The notes beneath the pieces are model-generated. The model made no database searches. It worked only from the letters and a program-made list of their open reading frames with translations, and was not told where the DNA came from. 64,000 nucleotides of DNA from Rhodospirillaceae bacterium (GTDB taxonomy: Bacteria; Pseudomonadota; Alphaproteobacteria; GCA-2731375). This document shows positions 40,091-49,563 of the stretch, piece after piece (position 1 is the first letter of the stretch; the number at the start of each line of letters is the position of its first letter). Position numbers and translations under genes: made by a program. The stretch covers positions 137,455 to 201,454 of the forward strand of contig JABIWH010000005.1 in the NCBI GenBank assembly GCA_018701215.1. Reading direction: 5' to 3'.

Positions 40091-41065
40091 ATGTGGTCCC
40101 GTATTTTGAGAATCCTGGTATTGGACGATGAGGCTGACTTCAGATCTGCCGTCAGGTCGTTTCTGGAGCGCGATGGCTATGAGGTTACCGAAGCGGCCGA
40201 TGGTGCCGCCGGACTTGAAGCGGCGCGATTAAATCAGCCCGATTTAATTATATCCGATATCCGCATGCCCATCATGGGTGGGGATGAGTTTTTCAAGGCC
40301 CTGCGGACGGGCAAATCGGATCTCGACATAATTCCGGTGATATTTCTCTCTGGACATATCAATGATGAAGACACCGCCCGTTTCTTGAACAACGGCGCCG
40401 ACCATTGCCTGCGCAAACCGGTTTCGATGAAGCTTTTGCTCGCGCACGTGCGCTCCTGCCTATCAACCTCCGAACGCTATAGCGAATTCATCGCGAGAAA
40501 ACTGGATATTGTTGGCAAATCCCTGCCGGTGTCGATTTCCCATGATTTCAGGCAATATAGTTCACTGGTGGAAAATGTGAACGCCTATGTCGAAGTTGTT
40601 GCCGCGATCTTGAAAAACGATGACGCCAATTTCGAGGCGGGCGGCCCTGATCAGGGCGCGGCGGATGGCGACCGGTCCACGGCGCGGGACGATGCGGCGG
40701 CCCTACAAACAAGCCGGGCCAGGTACATACGGTTCCACCTGCGGGAAAACAAAAAGCTGCAATCCTTGATCGAGAACAGCGGCACCGGCGCCCTGACCTG
40801 GCAACTGATTTTCGTGGTGGCTGAATCACAAATAGCGAACCGGGCGATCTACGTTTCCGATTTATATTTCATGGCGCAGGCAGCGAAGACGACCATCAAC
40901 AATCACATCCTGGCTCTCATTGAAGACGATGTTTTTGTGAAACGACGCAGCCCATCCGATGGCCGCCGCCAAAGCGTGTCCCTGACTGATAATTTCGCCG
41001 GCGCGTTTTACGCCCATATTGATGAGACCGTCCGGAAAATCGCGGAAATTCCGCTCCAGCCTTAG
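40091..41065 (+). CDS. response regulator with receiver domain and MarR-type output domain
   Basis: A 324-residue protein from the preferred ATG at 40091 (in-frame alternatives are 40076 and 40070). The receiver domain has RILVLDDEADFRSAVRSF, the phospho-acceptor Asp in DLIISDIRMP, and the Lys in CLRKPVSM. After a linker of about 80 residues the C-terminal part is a MarR-like winged helix (ISDLYFMA-like region, TTINNHILALIEDDVFVKRR, SDGRRQSVSLT). Receiver-MarR fusions are uncommon compared with OmpR, NarL or NtrC types. No histidine kinase is adjacent, so it is an orphan regulator. Confidence 0.8.
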   Translation: MWSRILRILVLDDEADFRSAVRSFLERDGYEVTEAADGAAGLEAARLNQPDLIISDIRMPIMGGDEFFKALRTGKSDLDIIPVIFLSGHINDEDTARFLNNGADHCLRKPVSMKLLLAHVRSCLSTSERYSEFIARKLDIVGKSLPVSISHDFRQYSSLVENVNAYVEVVAAILKNDDANFEAGGPDQGAADGDRSTARDDAAALQTSRARYIRFHLRENKKLQSLIENSGTGALTWQLIFVVAESQIANRAIYVSDLYFMAQAAKTTINNHILALIEDDVFVKRRSPSDGRRQSVSLTDNFAGAFYAHIDETVRKIAEIPLQP

Positions 41066-41087
41066 CGCACGCCGCAGCTAGTGACCG

Positions 41088-42806
41088 CTACAAATGCGCC
41101 GCCATCGCTTTGTGCCAGGTCGAATCCGCGCCGTCGCCTACCGTGGTGATGTGCACATCCAGCAGATAGGGCTCGCCCGCGGCCTGGGCGTCCTTGCCAC
41201 GCTGTAACGCGGCTTCCAACTCGCCAGGCTCGTGCACGTGTTCACCCTCGATACCTTGCGCCTTGGCCAGCATCACAAAGTCGATGGCCGGGTCGCCCAG
41301 ATAGGTTTCGGGATACCTGTTCTGAGCTTTCATGTTGCCGCCCCAGGCAGCGAAATTGGTTCGCACGGTCTGATAATTCATGTTGTTCCAGACCACGGTC
41401 AGGATCGGCAAGCTGTAGCGCGCCATGGTCCAGAATCCGGATGAGCTGTACATGACACCGCCATCGCCGATGGAAAGCACCACGGGGCGGTCCGGCGCCG
41501 CCAACTGCGCCCCAATGGCGCTGCCCAGGCCGTAACCCAGGCTGCCGCCGGCGGTGCGTACCAGGCTCATGTCATTGTCGCCATAGCCAAACGGCATGAG
41601 ATGATCATAGGCCCGGAAATTTTCCGATACCACGACCGAGTTGCCGGCCAGATTGCGCGCCATGGCATCGCCCAGGTACATGGGATGGATGGGATTGTCC
41701 TTGGCGTGGCTCAAGGCGCCGTCGGCTTGTTTGGCCAGGCGCGCCGCGCTCTGTTCCCCCAGACCCATCTTGCGTTTTTGGATATGGGCCAGGTTGGCAT
41801 GATCGGGTTTCCACAAGGCGTTCAAGGCGCGCAGGGTATGATTGACATTGCCCAAAACATCGAGGTCGAGGGCAAAGGTGTTGCCCAGCATGGCCTGATC
41901 CTGGCCAATGCCGATGATGGTACCGGCATCGGAAAATTTCTCGTCCTCGGCGGAGGACCGGGTGTTCTGGCGATAGCCGATGCAACAGACCACGTCATAG
42001 CCCTTGTCGGACATGCCATCAATCGGGCCGACATAGTTGGGATGCTGCATGGGGAAACCGCCATAGTCGAAAAACCCAACCGCCACGGGCAGGGCATAAT
42101 TCTCGGCCAGATCAAGCATTTCGCGCGTCGCGCCCGAATTGCGCACGTCCGGCCCGACGACGACCAGGGGATTTTCCGCATTCAACAGGGCCTCGTGAAT
42201 CTTCTCGAGGGTGCCGCCGTTAGGCGTCTGCGCCACTTCCAGGCCTTGCGCCGCCTGGATCGTGGCCTCGATCCCGGTTTGGTCCAGGGCGGCGGAGGAA
42301 TAAGCCACATAGACCGGACCCGTGGGCATGGTCATGGTTTCCTTGAAGGCCCGGCGTGTCGCCATGGCGATGCCGCGGCCATCGGTGACCTCCCAGCGGT
42401 TCTTGGTGATATCCTCGACCGCGCCCATTTGGCTAAAGCCACCAGAAGCGCCCAGGGTATTGTGATCGCCGAACGAGCCGTTGTCGCGCAGGGCGGCGGT
42501 GACCACCATGGGGGTGCCGTCGAAATAGGAATTCTGCAGCTGCCCTGAACCCTGGCGGGTGCCGGCGGCCAGATGCACGTTCACGAAGGACGGCTTGTTG
42601 GCCGCCTTGGCATAGCCATCGGCAGCCGAGAGGACGAGGGATTCCGACAACAGCAGGATCGGCTGCACGCCGGGCACGGTCAGAAAAGCATCGAAAAAGC
42701 CGGCCTCGGCACTGCCTGTATTGGTGAAGGCATACTCTACCCCTTGCGCGACCAACTGATGCATCAGCACCTCACCACCCGTACCGGTTACTGTTGTCTT
42801 GCTCAT
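41088..42806 (-). CDS. thiamine diphosphate-dependent enzyme (acetolactate synthase/benzoylformate decarboxylase-like)
   Basis: A 572-residue three-domain ThDP enzyme. The N-terminal domain has a catalytic-type Glu in LLLSESLVLSAADGYAKA, the middle domain has NPLVVVGPDVRNSGATRE, and the C-terminal domain has the diphosphate motif SIGDGGVMYSSSGFW ending VVWNN. Decarboxylases and carboligases share this layout, so the reaction is undefined. The ATG at 42806 has a GGGGA site; an in-frame start 31 codons upstream lacks one. It stands alone without a small regulatory subunit, which argues against a standard acetolactate synthase. Confidence 0.85.
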   Translation of the reverse strand: MSKTTVTGTGGEVLMHQLVAQGVEYAFTNTGSAEAGFFDAFLTVPGVQPILLLSESLVLSAADGYAKAANKPSFVNVHLAAGTRQGSGQLQNSYFDGTPMVVTAALRDNGSFGDHNTLGASGGFSQMGAVEDITKNRWEVTDGRGIAMATRRAFKETMTMPTGPVYVAYSSAALDQTGIEATIQAAQGLEVAQTPNGGTLEKIHEALLNAENPLVVVGPDVRNSGATREMLDLAENYALPVAVGFFDYGGFPMQHPNYVGPIDGMSDKGYDVVCCIGYRQNTRSSAEDEKFSDAGTIIGIGQDQAMLGNTFALDLDVLGNVNHTLRALNALWKPDHANLAHIQKRKMGLGEQSAARLAKQADGALSHAKDNPIHPMYLGDAMARNLAGNSVVVSENFRAYDHLMPFGYGDNDMSLVRTAGGSLGYGLGSAIGAQLAAPDRPVVLSIGDGGVMYSSSGFWTMARYSLPILTVVWNNMNYQTVRTNFAAWGGNMKAQNRYPETYLGDPAIDFVMLAKAQGIEGEHVHEPGELEAALQRGKDAQAAGEPYLLDVHITTVGDGADSTWHKAMAAHL

Positions 42807-42925
42807 AAAATCTATCCCCAATTGAAATGCCGCGACGAGGCGCGGCGTTGCCCATGCTTGATTTGCTCTAAGCCTAGACATAGCGGCCCGCTCAATCAAG
42901 GCGGCTACCTGCCCGACGGCGGTAC

Positions 42926-42958
42926 TAGAGCAGTTCCGGGAAAGTCACTATACCGCTT
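42926..42958 (+). repeat. fragment of a TAGAGCA-type dispersed repeat
   Basis: The stretch begins TAGAGCAGTTCCGGGAAAGT, a sequence type often seen between genes in alphaproteobacteria. It lies in the 156-base gap between two genes read from the minus strand. It shares the TAGAGCA end with the element at 23571-23685. No second inverted end is evident here. Confidence 0.45.
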
Positions 42959-42962
42959 GTTT

Positions 42963-43781
42963 CTAGTCGTCAGCCTCCAGGACCGTGACCTTGGCACCGC
43001 CATCCTCGACCAGGAAATGGCTGCCGGGATAGCCGGCTTCGACCGGGATCCGCAGGGTTCGGCCCCTGGGGTGTTCGGAGGGTTCGGGCTGCACGGTAAC
43101 GGTAGCCGTGGCCCGGGCCGTGGCCATGGCCTCGTCCACCGTCTTGTATTGCGCCAGTTTCAGTAAATTCATCCGGGTTGGAAAGACCACCGTACGCTTG
43201 CCCATCTCGGCGTCGGCCACCGCCGCCTCGGGCCGCAGCCATTCGGAATCCGTGGACTCGGACCCATCATGCAAGGCGACATGGTCCACCGGCGCCCGGG
43301 CGACGAAAAATTGCGTATCAAACACCTTGGGCACAATGCGCGGCGTGATCCAATGGGCGTAGCTGACCATTTTGTCCAGGGCCAGGATCAGACCTTCGGT
43401 GCGGCAGACATCGGCGATGGTGATCTTGCCCGCCGTCAAATCGGCCCGCCAGCGCGCCTCGATCCCAGCCAGTTGATCGGCCTTGATCAGTTCGTCACTG
43501 TCCTTGTTGGTCGCCAACAGAACGCCGCATTCCTCGAACGCCTCGCGCACTGCCGCCACGCGGTGGGACAACGTCATCTCGTCCAGGCCCTCCGCCCCGC
43601 GGCAGAATTCCCGCGCATCCGCATCCTCGGGATCAACCTTGCCGCCGGGAAACACCAGGGCGCCCGAGAAAGAGTCTATTTCATGGTGACGTACCACCAT
43701 AAAGACCTCCACGCCATCGGCACCGTCGCGGATCAACAGGACGGTGGAGGCTGAAATGTCCGGTTTTTTCTCTTCGCTCAC
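42963..43781 (-). CDS. Nudix hydrolase (NUDT19-like)
   Basis: A 272-residue protein in which the Nudix box is split by an insertion: FPGGKVDPEDAD and then, about 20 residues on, VAAVREAFEECGVLLA. This is the pattern of NUDT7/NUDT19-type CoA or nucleotide diphosphatases. The later part has WITPRIVPKVFDTQFFVARA. Start is a GTG with GAG upstream. It is divergent from the flavin oxidase gene at 43908. The substrate could be an acyl-CoA, by analogy only. Confidence 0.85.
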   Translation of the reverse strand: MSEEKKPDISASTVLLIRDGADGVEVFMVVRHHEIDSFSGALVFPGGKVDPEDADAREFCRGAEGLDEMTLSHRVAAVREAFEECGVLLATNKDSDELIKADQLAGIEARWRADLTAGKITIADVCRTEGLILALDKMVSYAHWITPRIVPKVFDTQFFVARAPVDHVALHDGSESTDSEWLRPEAAVADAEMGKRTVVFPTRMNLLKLAQYKTVDEAMATARATATVTVQPEPSEHPRGRTLRIPVEAGYPGSHFLVEDGGAKVTVLEADD

Positions 43782-43907
43782 GTTTACTCACATTCTTTGT
43801 TGTCTACTGCTGTTGCAGCTTTGTAGCACAGTTTTTCTGGTTGGGTGCTGGTATCGCGAAGCCTGCTATGCCATTTTGGCCCGCTAAATTGAGAAGGATA
43901 TCTAATC

Positions 43908-45317
43908 ATGAGCCTCGCGATCGACCCGAATAGTGAACGGCAGCTGCCCGATACCCTTGTCACTGCGTTGACGGATCTGTTAGGCGAGCGTTTTTCCACC
44001 GCCCAGTCGGTGCGCGAACATCATGGCAAGGGCGAGGCCTATCATACCGCCGCCCTGCCCGAGGGCGTGGCCTTCGCCAACAGCACCGAAGAGGTCGCGG
44101 CCATCGTCAAGGCCTGCGCCGCCCACCTAACACCGGTGATCCCCTATGGTACCGGCACGGCCCTGGAAGGCCATACCCTGGCCCTGCATGGCGGCATTTC
44201 ACTGGACGTCAGCGGCATGGACGAGATCGTCCGGGTCAGCGCCGAGGACATGGACTGCACCGTCCAGGCCGGCGTCACGCGCAATACATTGAACGAATAT
44301 CTGCGTGATACGGGGCTGTTTTTTCCGGTCGATCCCGGCGCCGATGCCTCCCTGGGCGGCATGGCGGCGACGCGGGCCAGCGGTACGACGACTGTCCGCT
44401 ATGGCGCCATGCGCGAGAACGTGCTGGCCCTGACCGTGGTGTTGGCCGACGGCCGCATCATCCAGACCGCGCGGCGGGCCCGGAAATCCTCCGCCGGCTA
44501 TGATTTGACGCGGTTGTTCGTCGGCTCCGAAGGCACCTTGGGGGTGATAACGGAGGTTACCCTGCGTCTTTACGGCATTCCCGAGGCGACCCGGGCCGCG
44601 GTCTGCTCCTTCCCCTCATTGGAGGCGGCGGTCAACACGGTGATTTCCGTGGTGCAATGCGGCATCCCCATCGCGCGCTGTGAATTGCTCGACAAGACCG
44701 GCATGAAGATGATCTGCGATTACGGCAAGCTGGACGACTACAGCATCGGCGATACCCTGTTCATGGAGTTTCATGGCAGTGAAGCGGGCGTCACGGAACA
44801 GGCCGAAATGGTCCAGGCCATCGCTGCCGATTTTGGCGCCGGCGATTTCAAATGGGCCTCGAAGGCGGAGGACCGGACAAAATTATGGGCGGCGCGGCAC
44901 AATGGCCATTACGCCATCCTGGCCACGGCCAAACCGGGTCAGCATACCATGTCGACCGATGTCTGCGTGCCGGTCTCGCGCCTTGCCGAATGCATCATGG
45001 CGACCCAGGAAGATCTGGCGCAAAGCGGTCTGGTATCACCCTTCGTCGGCCATGCGGGCGACGGCAACTTCCACATGGCGATCCTGGCCAACTATAGCGA
45101 TCCGGAAGAAGACCGCCTGGCCCACGAATTCCACGACCGTCTGGTCCGCCGGGCCCAGGCCATGGAAGGCACCTGCACGGGCGAGCACGGCGTTGGTTCA
45201 GGCAAGATCGATTATCTGGAGGCGGAGCTGGGCGAAGCGGTGGATGTCATGCGTAGCCTGAAACGCGCCCTGGATCCCGACAACATCATGAACCCGGGCA
45301 AAATGTTGCGGCTATAA
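43908..45317 (+). CDS. FAD-linked oxidase (GlcD/D-lactate dehydrogenase type)
   Basis: A 469-residue flavoprotein with a PCMH FAD-binding domain (VIPYGTGTALEGHTLALHGG, DPGADASLGGMAATRASGTT, FVGSEGTLGVITEVTLRL) and a C-terminal FAD-oxidase domain. The latter has FVGHAGDGNFHMAIL, GTCTGEHGVGSGK and DPDNIMNPGKML. The match is to glycolate oxidase subunit GlcD and bacterial/mitochondrial D-lactate dehydrogenases. An AGAAGGA site precedes the ATG. It is followed after 20 bases by a molybdoenzyme gene, suggesting linked oxidation of a small organic acid. Confidence 0.93.
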   Translation: MSLAIDPNSERQLPDTLVTALTDLLGERFSTAQSVREHHGKGEAYHTAALPEGVAFANSTEEVAAIVKACAAHLTPVIPYGTGTALEGHTLALHGGISLDVSGMDEIVRVSAEDMDCTVQAGVTRNTLNEYLRDTGLFFPVDPGADASLGGMAATRASGTTTVRYGAMRENVLALTVVLADGRIIQTARRARKSSAGYDLTRLFVGSEGTLGVITEVTLRLYGIPEATRAAVCSFPSLEAAVNTVISVVQCGIPIARCELLDKTGMKMICDYGKLDDYSIGDTLFMEFHGSEAGVTEQAEMVQAIAADFGAGDFKWASKAEDRTKLWAARHNGHYAILATAKPGQHTMSTDVCVPVSRLAECIMATQEDLAQSGLVSPFVGHAGDGNFHMAILANYSDPEEDRLAHEFHDRLVRRAQAMEGTCTGEHGVGSGKIDYLEAELGEAVDVMRSLKRALDPDNIMNPGKMLRL

Positions 45318-45337
45318 AGCATAATCGGGGGACGGAC

Positions 45338-47674
45338 GTGAACGAACAGCCAAAGCTATCGAAGCATTACACCGCCACACATTGGGGCGCCTATCATCCC
45401 GAACATGATGCCCAGGGCCGTTTAAGCCTGCGTCCCGTGGCGGACGACCCCGATCCCTCTCCCATCGGGCGTTCGCTGGCGGATGCGGTGGATGACAAGC
45501 TGCGTATTGAACAGCCCATGGTGCGGGCCGGCTGGCTGGATAACGGTCCTGGTCCCTGCGGGAATGGAAACGGTAGCCGTGGCGGCGAGCCCTTCGTGCC
45601 GGTTTCCTGGGACAAGGCGTTCGAGCTGGTCACGGGCGAGATCGAGCGGGTGCGAAGCCAACATGGCAATCAGGCCATCTACGCCGGATCATATGGCTGG
45701 GCCAGCGCCGGGCGCTTTCATAACTCCAAGGCACAATTGTCGCGCTTTCTGAACTTGACGGGCGGCTTTACCCGGTCGTTGAACACCTACAGTTTGGCGG
45801 CGGCGGAGGTCATCCTGCCTCATATCGCTGGCAAGATGGTGCCGCTGCAAATGGCCCATCACCCCTGGCCGGTCATCGCGGAGCATACGGAGCTGTTTGT
45901 CTCCTTCGGCGGTGTTCCGCTAAAAAATGCCCAGGTAGATTCGGGTGGCGTAGCCCAACATAGTGCGGCCGAAGGTTTACGCGCCTGCGCCAAGGCAGGG
46001 GTGGAATTCGTCAACATCGGCCCGGTGCGGGGCGATGCGGCTGATTTCCTCGCCGCCGAATGGATCCAGCCACGGCCCAGCACCGACGTCGCCCTGATGC
46101 TGGGTCTGGCCCATACCCTGGTCAGCGAAAACCTGCACGCGCCGGCTTTCATGGCCAAGTACTGCGTTGGCTTCGACCGTTTTCTGCCCTATCTGATGGG
46201 CCAGATCGACGGCCAGGCCAAGGATGCCGACTGGGCCGCCGCCATTGTCGATCTGGACGCGGCGCAGATCCGCGCCCTGGCCCGGCGCATGGCCGCGAAA
46301 CGGACGCTGATCAACGTGGCCTGGTCCCTACAGCGCGGCGAACATGGCGAACAGCCCTTTTGGATGGTCATTACCCTGGCTGCCATTCTGGGCCAGATCG
46401 GCCTGCCCGGCGGCGGCTTTGGCCTGGGCTATGGCGCCGCGGCACCCATGGGCCGGCATATGCCGGCGGCACCCTGGGCAACCTTGAGCACGGGGCGCAA
46501 TGAAGTCTCGGACTTCATCCCCGTGGCCCGCATCTCGGACCTGCTGCTGAACCCGGGCGGCAGTTTTGACTATAACGGCCAGACCGGGACCTATCCTGAT
46601 ACCCGCATGGTCTATTGGGTGGGCGGCAATCCGTTTCATCATCACCAGGATCTGAACCGTTTGCTGTCGGCCTGGCAACGACCGGATACGGTGGTTGTGC
46701 ACGAACCATGGTGGAACGCCATTGCGCGCCACGCCGATATCGTCCTGCCCGCGACCACGGTGCTGGAACGCAATGATATCGCCGGCTCGTTCAGGGACGG
46801 CAGCACATTGTTGGCGAACCGCAAGGTCATGGACCCGGTTGGCCAGTCCCGTCACGACCACGATATATTTTGCGGCATGGCGCAAAAGATGGGCTTTCTC
46901 GACACCTTTACCGAAGGCCGGGATGAAATGGACTGGCTGCGACACATCTATGACCTATCCCGCCAACGGGCCGCCAAGGCCGGCCATGAAATGCCCGACT
47001 TCGACGTGTTCTGGGAGGCCGGAAGGGTGGATCTATCGCCCCCCCGTCAGCCGAGTATCTTTATGTCTGGCTTCCGCAACGATCCCGTCGCCGAGCCTCT
47101 GACCACACCCTCCGGCAAGCTGGAGATCTGGTCCGATACCATCGCCGAATTCGGCTATGACGATTGCCCCGGCCATCCGCGATGGATCGAACCAAAGGAA
47201 TGGCTGGGCGCCGAACTGGCCGAAATCTATCCCCTGCATCTGGTCTCGAACCAGCCCGTGACCCGCCTGCACAGCCAGCTGGACAATGGCATCGTCTCGC
47301 GAGAAGCGAAAATTGCCGGCAGGGAGGCCGTGACCATTCATCCCGACGATGCCGCTCGACGTAACATAAAGGAGGGCGACGTGGTCCGCCTGTTCAACGA
47401 ACGCGGCCAATGCCTGGCCGGCGCATTGCTTTCAGATGCGGTCCGTGCCGGCACCGTGCAACTGCCCACCGGCGCCTGGTACGACCCGGAAGAGCCCGGC
47501 AAGATCGGCAGTCTGGACAAGCATGGCAATGCCAACGTGCTGACCCGCGATGTGGGCACCTCGTCCCTGGCTCAGGGTCCGTCGGCCCATTCCTGTCTGG
47601 TCGAGGTCGAGGTCTTTCAAGGCACGCCGCCGCCCGTGACCGCCTTTACACCGCCGCCCATCCGGAAAGATTAA
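45338..47674 (+). CDS. molybdopterin-dependent oxidoreductase, DMSO/biotin sulfoxide reductase family
   Basis: A 778-residue protein. The first part has AIYAGSYGWASAGRFHNSK and LNTYSLAAAEVILPHIAG; the Ser of TYS matches the molybdenum ligand of DMSO reductase, TorA and BisC. There are no N-terminal cysteines for an Fe-S cluster and no twin-arginine signal, so it resembles cytoplasmic BisC. The C-terminal dinucleotide-binding domain has PLHLVSNQPVTRLHSQLD. It may reduce a sulfoxide or N-oxide. It begins with GTG, 20 bases after the flavoprotein gene, and its end overlaps the convergent AOR gene by four bases. Confidence 0.9.
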   Translation: MNEQPKLSKHYTATHWGAYHPEHDAQGRLSLRPVADDPDPSPIGRSLADAVDDKLRIEQPMVRAGWLDNGPGPCGNGNGSRGGEPFVPVSWDKAFELVTGEIERVRSQHGNQAIYAGSYGWASAGRFHNSKAQLSRFLNLTGGFTRSLNTYSLAAAEVILPHIAGKMVPLQMAHHPWPVIAEHTELFVSFGGVPLKNAQVDSGGVAQHSAAEGLRACAKAGVEFVNIGPVRGDAADFLAAEWIQPRPSTDVALMLGLAHTLVSENLHAPAFMAKYCVGFDRFLPYLMGQIDGQAKDADWAAAIVDLDAAQIRALARRMAAKRTLINVAWSLQRGEHGEQPFWMVITLAAILGQIGLPGGGFGLGYGAAAPMGRHMPAAPWATLSTGRNEVSDFIPVARISDLLLNPGGSFDYNGQTGTYPDTRMVYWVGGNPFHHHQDLNRLLSAWQRPDTVVVHEPWWNAIARHADIVLPATTVLERNDIAGSFRDGSTLLANRKVMDPVGQSRHDHDIFCGMAQKMGFLDTFTEGRDEMDWLRHIYDLSRQRAAKAGHEMPDFDVFWEAGRVDLSPPRQPSIFMSGFRNDPVAEPLTTPSGKLEIWSDTIAEFGYDDCPGHPRWIEPKEWLGAELAEIYPLHLVSNQPVTRLHSQLDNGIVSREAKIAGREAVTIHPDDAARRNIKEGDVVRLFNERGQCLAGALLSDAVRAGTVQLPTGAWYDPEEPGKIGSLDKHGNANVLTRDVGTSSLAQGPSAHSCLVEVEVFQGTPPPVTAFTPPPIRKD

Positions 47675-49560
47675 GCCAGTTCGGGTAATCCAACGGCGCG
47701 GAAGTTTTCCGCTGTCGGCTTGCCCGATGCCAGGTCCCAGCCGCGCTGACCATAGTATTCATCAAGCAACCGATCCCAATCAGGACGTTCCAGGCGCTCG
47801 CCCGCATGCGGGCCGGTCGCTGGTTCGTTCATAAAACGCTCGGGCGGATAGTCCGAGGCGCGGTCAAAGGTGGTGTGGCGCATGTTGAAGGCTTTCTGTA
47901 GGTAGAGGATCTTTTCGCCCTCCGTCATCAGCTCATCAGCGGTCTTGTTATCACCCGTCGCCAGGGAATATAGCCGCGCAACCTCGTCCGGCCCCATCAT
48001 TTGCAGGCCGCACCAATATGTGGCGTAAAAACAGATGCCCGTGATTTCCAACAGATTGTGAAAGCGCTGGTAGTAGATCACCAGTTCGGCCTTATGCTCG
48101 TAGGAGGTCGGATCGAACGCCGTGGGGACGCCAAAGCGCTGCATGGATAGTTCGGGCTGCAACGGCATGCGTTCCGTCAGCGGTCCGCCCTGGGTATGGG
48201 TGCCGCCGCGCTCGGCCACGGCAATGGCCAGCGCCCAACCCTTGAAGACGCGCATCTCCTCGGCCAGGTCTTGGCCTTTCATATGCATGGCGAAGCGCTC
48301 GGAATTCCGGCCCAGCCTTTCCGCCGCGGCCAGGCTGCCGTCGGCCAGCAGATCCCCGATGCCTTCGCGGTAGGCGATCTTAGTCAACAATTGGCTGATC
48401 ACCTCGACGTCGCCCCATGCCAACTCCAGGCCATCGGTATCGTCCGTGGTGAGGAGACCGCGTTGATAACATTCCAGGGCCCAGGCGATGGGATTGGTGG
48501 CATTGGTATTGTCGAGGCCCAGCTGGGTGCAGTGTTCACTGAGCGCCAACACGGCGGCCGGATCGGAAATGCCCAACTTGCCGCCGAAATCCCAATAATC
48601 CTGGCTTTCCACCTTTTCACCACGGGTGCCGGCATGGGGGCCGGACTTCACGCGCTGATATTGCGAACACATGACCGGGCAGGCGAAGCAGCCGAAAGCC
48701 TTTTCGATATAGTGCTTTTCCTTGACCGCCGTGGCGATGGCGTCGGCCTCGTCGAGGTCTATCTGTGTCGCCTGGTAGTTTCGCACAGGGATGGAGCCCA
48801 GCTTGTTCCATGCCTCGAACGAGGTCGAGGTGCCGAAATTGCGCAAATTCTTGGTGGTATCAACGCCCATCAGATAACGCTGCATGGCCAGGCTCTCGGC
48901 CATGAAAGCTTCAGGCTCGGCCACTTGCAGCGCGCCCGAACCGCTGACCGCAATGGCCTTGAGGTTTTTCGAGCCCATGACGGCACCAACACCACAGCGC
49001 GAGGCGGAGCGGGTGCGGCTGACAATGATGCAGGCCGCCGCCGCCATACTCTCGCCGGCGGGCCCGATGCTCAATAATTCCAGGGTCGGGCGGTCGATGC
49101 GGGCGCGGAGGATCTTTTCGGTCTCCCACGTGGTTTCTCCCCAAAGCCCGTCAGCATCGCAAATGGTTACGTTGCCGTCGTCGATATCTATATAAACCGG
49201 TTGCGCCGCCCGGCCGGTGACGACGATATGGTCAAAGCCGGCATATTTCAGTTCCGGGGCGAAATTCCCCCCCGCGCTGGCGGCGCCAAAGCCACCGGTC
49301 AGAACGTTTTTGCAGCTGATGGTCATGCGGCACGCAGTCGCCGCCATGGTGCCGACCAGACTGCCGGCTGTGAAGATAAGCGGATTGTCGGGATCCAGCG
49401 GTGCCTTGCCCAACGGTGTTTCGTTTAACAACAGCCAGTTGTTGACCCCCATGCCGGCGGGGAAGCGTAGGTTCAGGGGCGCGGTCGGCTCGACAGTGAC
49501 CGCGCGTCTTGTCAGATCAACGCGCAGGATATTGCCACCGATGGCGAAAGGTTGGGTCAT
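47671..49560 (-). CDS. aldehyde:ferredoxin oxidoreductase-family tungstoenzyme
   Basis: A 629-residue AOR-family protein. It opens ILRVDLTRRAVTVE and has SCKNVLTGGFGAASAGGNFA in the pterin-binding domain. The [4Fe-4S] cysteines are in CFACPVMC, with the fourth in GICFYATYWCG. The second pterin loop region is LGLDNTNATNPIAWA. These enzymes oxidise aldehydes to acids with tungsten and ferredoxin. They are typical of anaerobes but also occur in aerobes. The start is three bases from the stop of a ferredoxin gene on the same strand, which supplies its electron acceptor. Confidence 0.93.
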   Translation of the reverse strand: MTQPFAIGGNILRVDLTRRAVTVEPTAPLNLRFPAGMGVNNWLLLNETPLGKAPLDPDNPLIFTAGSLVGTMAATACRMTISCKNVLTGGFGAASAGGNFAPELKYAGFDHIVVTGRAAQPVYIDIDDGNVTICDADGLWGETTWETEKILRARIDRPTLELLSIGPAGESMAAAACIIVSRTRSASRCGVGAVMGSKNLKAIAVSGSGALQVAEPEAFMAESLAMQRYLMGVDTTKNLRNFGTSTSFEAWNKLGSIPVRNYQATQIDLDEADAIATAVKEKHYIEKAFGCFACPVMCSQYQRVKSGPHAGTRGEKVESQDYWDFGGKLGISDPAAVLALSEHCTQLGLDNTNATNPIAWALECYQRGLLTTDDTDGLELAWGDVEVISQLLTKIAYREGIGDLLADGSLAAAERLGRNSERFAMHMKGQDLAEEMRVFKGWALAIAVAERGGTHTQGGPLTERMPLQPELSMQRFGVPTAFDPTSYEHKAELVIYYQRFHNLLEITGICFYATYWCGLQMMGPDEVARLYSLATGDNKTADELMTEGEKILYLQKAFNMRHTTFDRASDYPPERFMNEPATGPHAGERLERPDWDRLLDEYYGQRGWDLASGKPTAENFRAVGLPELA

Positions 49561-49563
49561 CTG

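Noticed and set aside
45338..45460. A twin-arginine signal on the molybdoenzyme
   Set aside because: No RR motif or hydrophobic stretch is present at the N terminus; the protein appears cytoplasmic, like BisC.
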